NCBI RefSeq assembly: GCF_015351405.1
Contig: NZ_JADKMY010000003.1
Location: forward strand, 1 to 64,000
Source of the DNA: Corynebacterium suicordis DSM 45110
GTDB taxonomy: Bacteria; Actinomycetota; Actinomycetes; Mycobacteriales; Mycobacteriaceae
Length of the DNA stretch: 64,000 bases
Direction: 5' to 3'
In this document: piece by piece, positions 63,334 to 64,000 of the stretch
Layout of the letters: every line of letters begins with the position of its first letter
How positions within the stretch are numbered: the stretch's first letter is position 1
Notes under the pieces: generated by a model
The model's database searches: none
What the model was told of the DNA's origin: nothing
Seen by the model: only the letters and a program-made list of their open reading frames with translations
Made by a program: the position numbers and the translations under genes

Positions 63334-64000
63334 CTATTCCTCTTCTGTCTGCTCATCCAGCAGCATCTGCGCGATGCGATAATCCAGCGCGGTGGTGATC
63401 TTCATGGCCAGCAGGTCACCCTCCACCGCAGTGACCCGTTTGCCCGCCAATTCCATCAGGGAGGCATCGTCCGTTGCTGCTTGCAGGGGTTGGGTGCCAC
63501 CCATTCTCGACGCATGCGCCGAGCTAATTTCCACCGTCCGCAGGTATTGCTGGTTTGCCTCGATCAGCTCACCCAGCGCGAATACCTGTGGGGTTTGGGC
63601 GGCGCGCAGGTGTTCGCGGGCCGGGGTTTGCTCCAGCAGGATTTCTCCATCAGCTGGTCCAGATGTGGCCTGCTCCACCACCTTGATGGTGTCCACCACC
63701 GGCACCACGGGAATGGAACCCGAATACAGGGAGTGCGTGATTCCATGACGGGCGCTATCCACCACGCGGCGAATCATGGAAGGCGGGGTAAGGCAGCGGG
63801 CGGCGTCGTGCACAGCAACCACCGCGTCCTCTGGGACCTGGCGGTTTATGAGCTCCTCGAGCCCGGCGAACACAGAATCCATGCGCTCTCCGCCGCCTAA
63901 CGCCACGCTCACGCCCATTCCGGCCCACGCCGCGCGGTTGGCTTCGGCGTTAATGAGGTCTTCGGCTTCTTCGCGCATTTCCGCGCTGACCAGCACGATT
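63334..64000 (-). CDS. ispD: 2-C-methyl-D-erythritol 4-phosphate cytidylyltransferase, 5' end outside window
   Basis: IspD attaches CMP to methylerythritol phosphate. The C-terminal 222 or so residues are seen; the N-terminal nucleotide-binding motif (AAGxGxR) lies beyond the right edge, so the frame is open at 64000. Recognisable parts are GGGERMDSVFAGLE, VAVHDAARCLTPP and TPQVFALGELIEA. It is the first visible gene of ispD-ispF-cysS. Confidence 0.93.
   Translation of the reverse strand, partial: IVLVSAEMREEAEDLINAEANRAAWAGMGVSVALGGGERMDSVFAGLEELINRQVPEDAVVAVHDAARCLTPPSMIRRVVDSARHGITHSLYSGSIPVVPVVDTIKVVEQATSGPADGEILLEQTPAREHLRAAQTPQVFALGELIEANQQYLRTVEISSAHASRMGGTQPLQAATDDASLMELAGKRVTAVEGDLLAMKITTALDYRIAQMLLDEQTEEE

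Overview
The window is a stretch of high-GC actinobacterial chromosome that I assign to the genus Corynebacterium. The case rests on protein sequence and gene order: a RamA-type acetate regulator, cysK-cysE with a TAGAC-N6-GTCTA (McbR-type) operator, mycothiol synthase mshD next to a GlnR-type regulator and an LmeA-type protein, a PhoR-PhoS two-component pair, the threonine exporter ThrE, and the order otsA-lipoprotein-otsB-LacI(IpsA)-zinc ABC transporter. The species cannot be fixed from the window.

Layout. 1-5.9 kb: murA (with Asp in place of the catalytic Cys), ramA, a DUF2505 gene, an enoyl-CoA hydratase, cysK and cysE. 5.9-7.2 kb: a small GNAT gene and five tRNA genes on the minus strand (Phe, Asp, Asp, Glu, Lys). 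7.2-11.7 kb: an acetyl-CoA/succinyl-CoA CoA-transferase, dusB, phoU and gluconokinase. 11.9-16.5 kb: the high-affinity phosphate transporter operon pstS-pstC-pstA-pstB, with a long leader holding PHO-box-like repeats. 16.5-22.5 kb: mshD, the GlnR-type regulator, an LmeA-type gene, a nitrobindin-like gene, pabC, ygfZ and a DUF3073 gene, an order I also know from Mycobacterium. 22.5-39.5 kb: almost the whole purine pathway on the minus strand (purM, purF; purL, purQ, purS; purC, purB, purD), interleaved with a sterol-carrier-like gene, a double-hotdog thioesterase, an unrecognised two-gene AT-rich cassette, oligopeptidase B and a Nei-type DNA glycosylase. 39.5-45.8 kb: a HIT protein, a lipase with a short tandem repeat, phoS-phoR, an L,D-transpeptidase, a GNAT protein and a TauE/SafE permease. 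45.8-48.1 kb: a small accessory patch (a 49-residue membrane peptide, an Abi/HEPN protein, a GNAT-like protein) ending at tRNA-Thr. 48.2-53.2 kb: thrE, a lysine-rich basic protein, and otsA, a lipoprotein gene and otsB for trehalose synthesis. 53.2-57.1 kb: ipsA and a zinc ABC transporter behind a perfect Zur-like palindrome. 57.1-64 kb: an ABC-2-type membrane protein with a divergent TetR regulator, rlmB, a NiaP-like transporter, cysS, ispF and the 3' part of ispD.

How the parts fit together. The phosphate system is nearly complete in the window: transporter, PhoU and the PhoR-PhoS regulators. The purine block codes for most steps from PRPP amidotransfer to SAICAR and adenylosuccinate lyase. 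Sulfur metabolism (cysK, cysE), acetate metabolism (ramA, CoA-transferase) and zinc uptake each carry visible candidate operators. I found no CRISPR array, insertion sequence, prophage or rRNA gene. The best candidates for something undescribed are the two-gene cassette at 27.06-27.95 kb and the Abi/GNAT patch beside tRNA-Thr.
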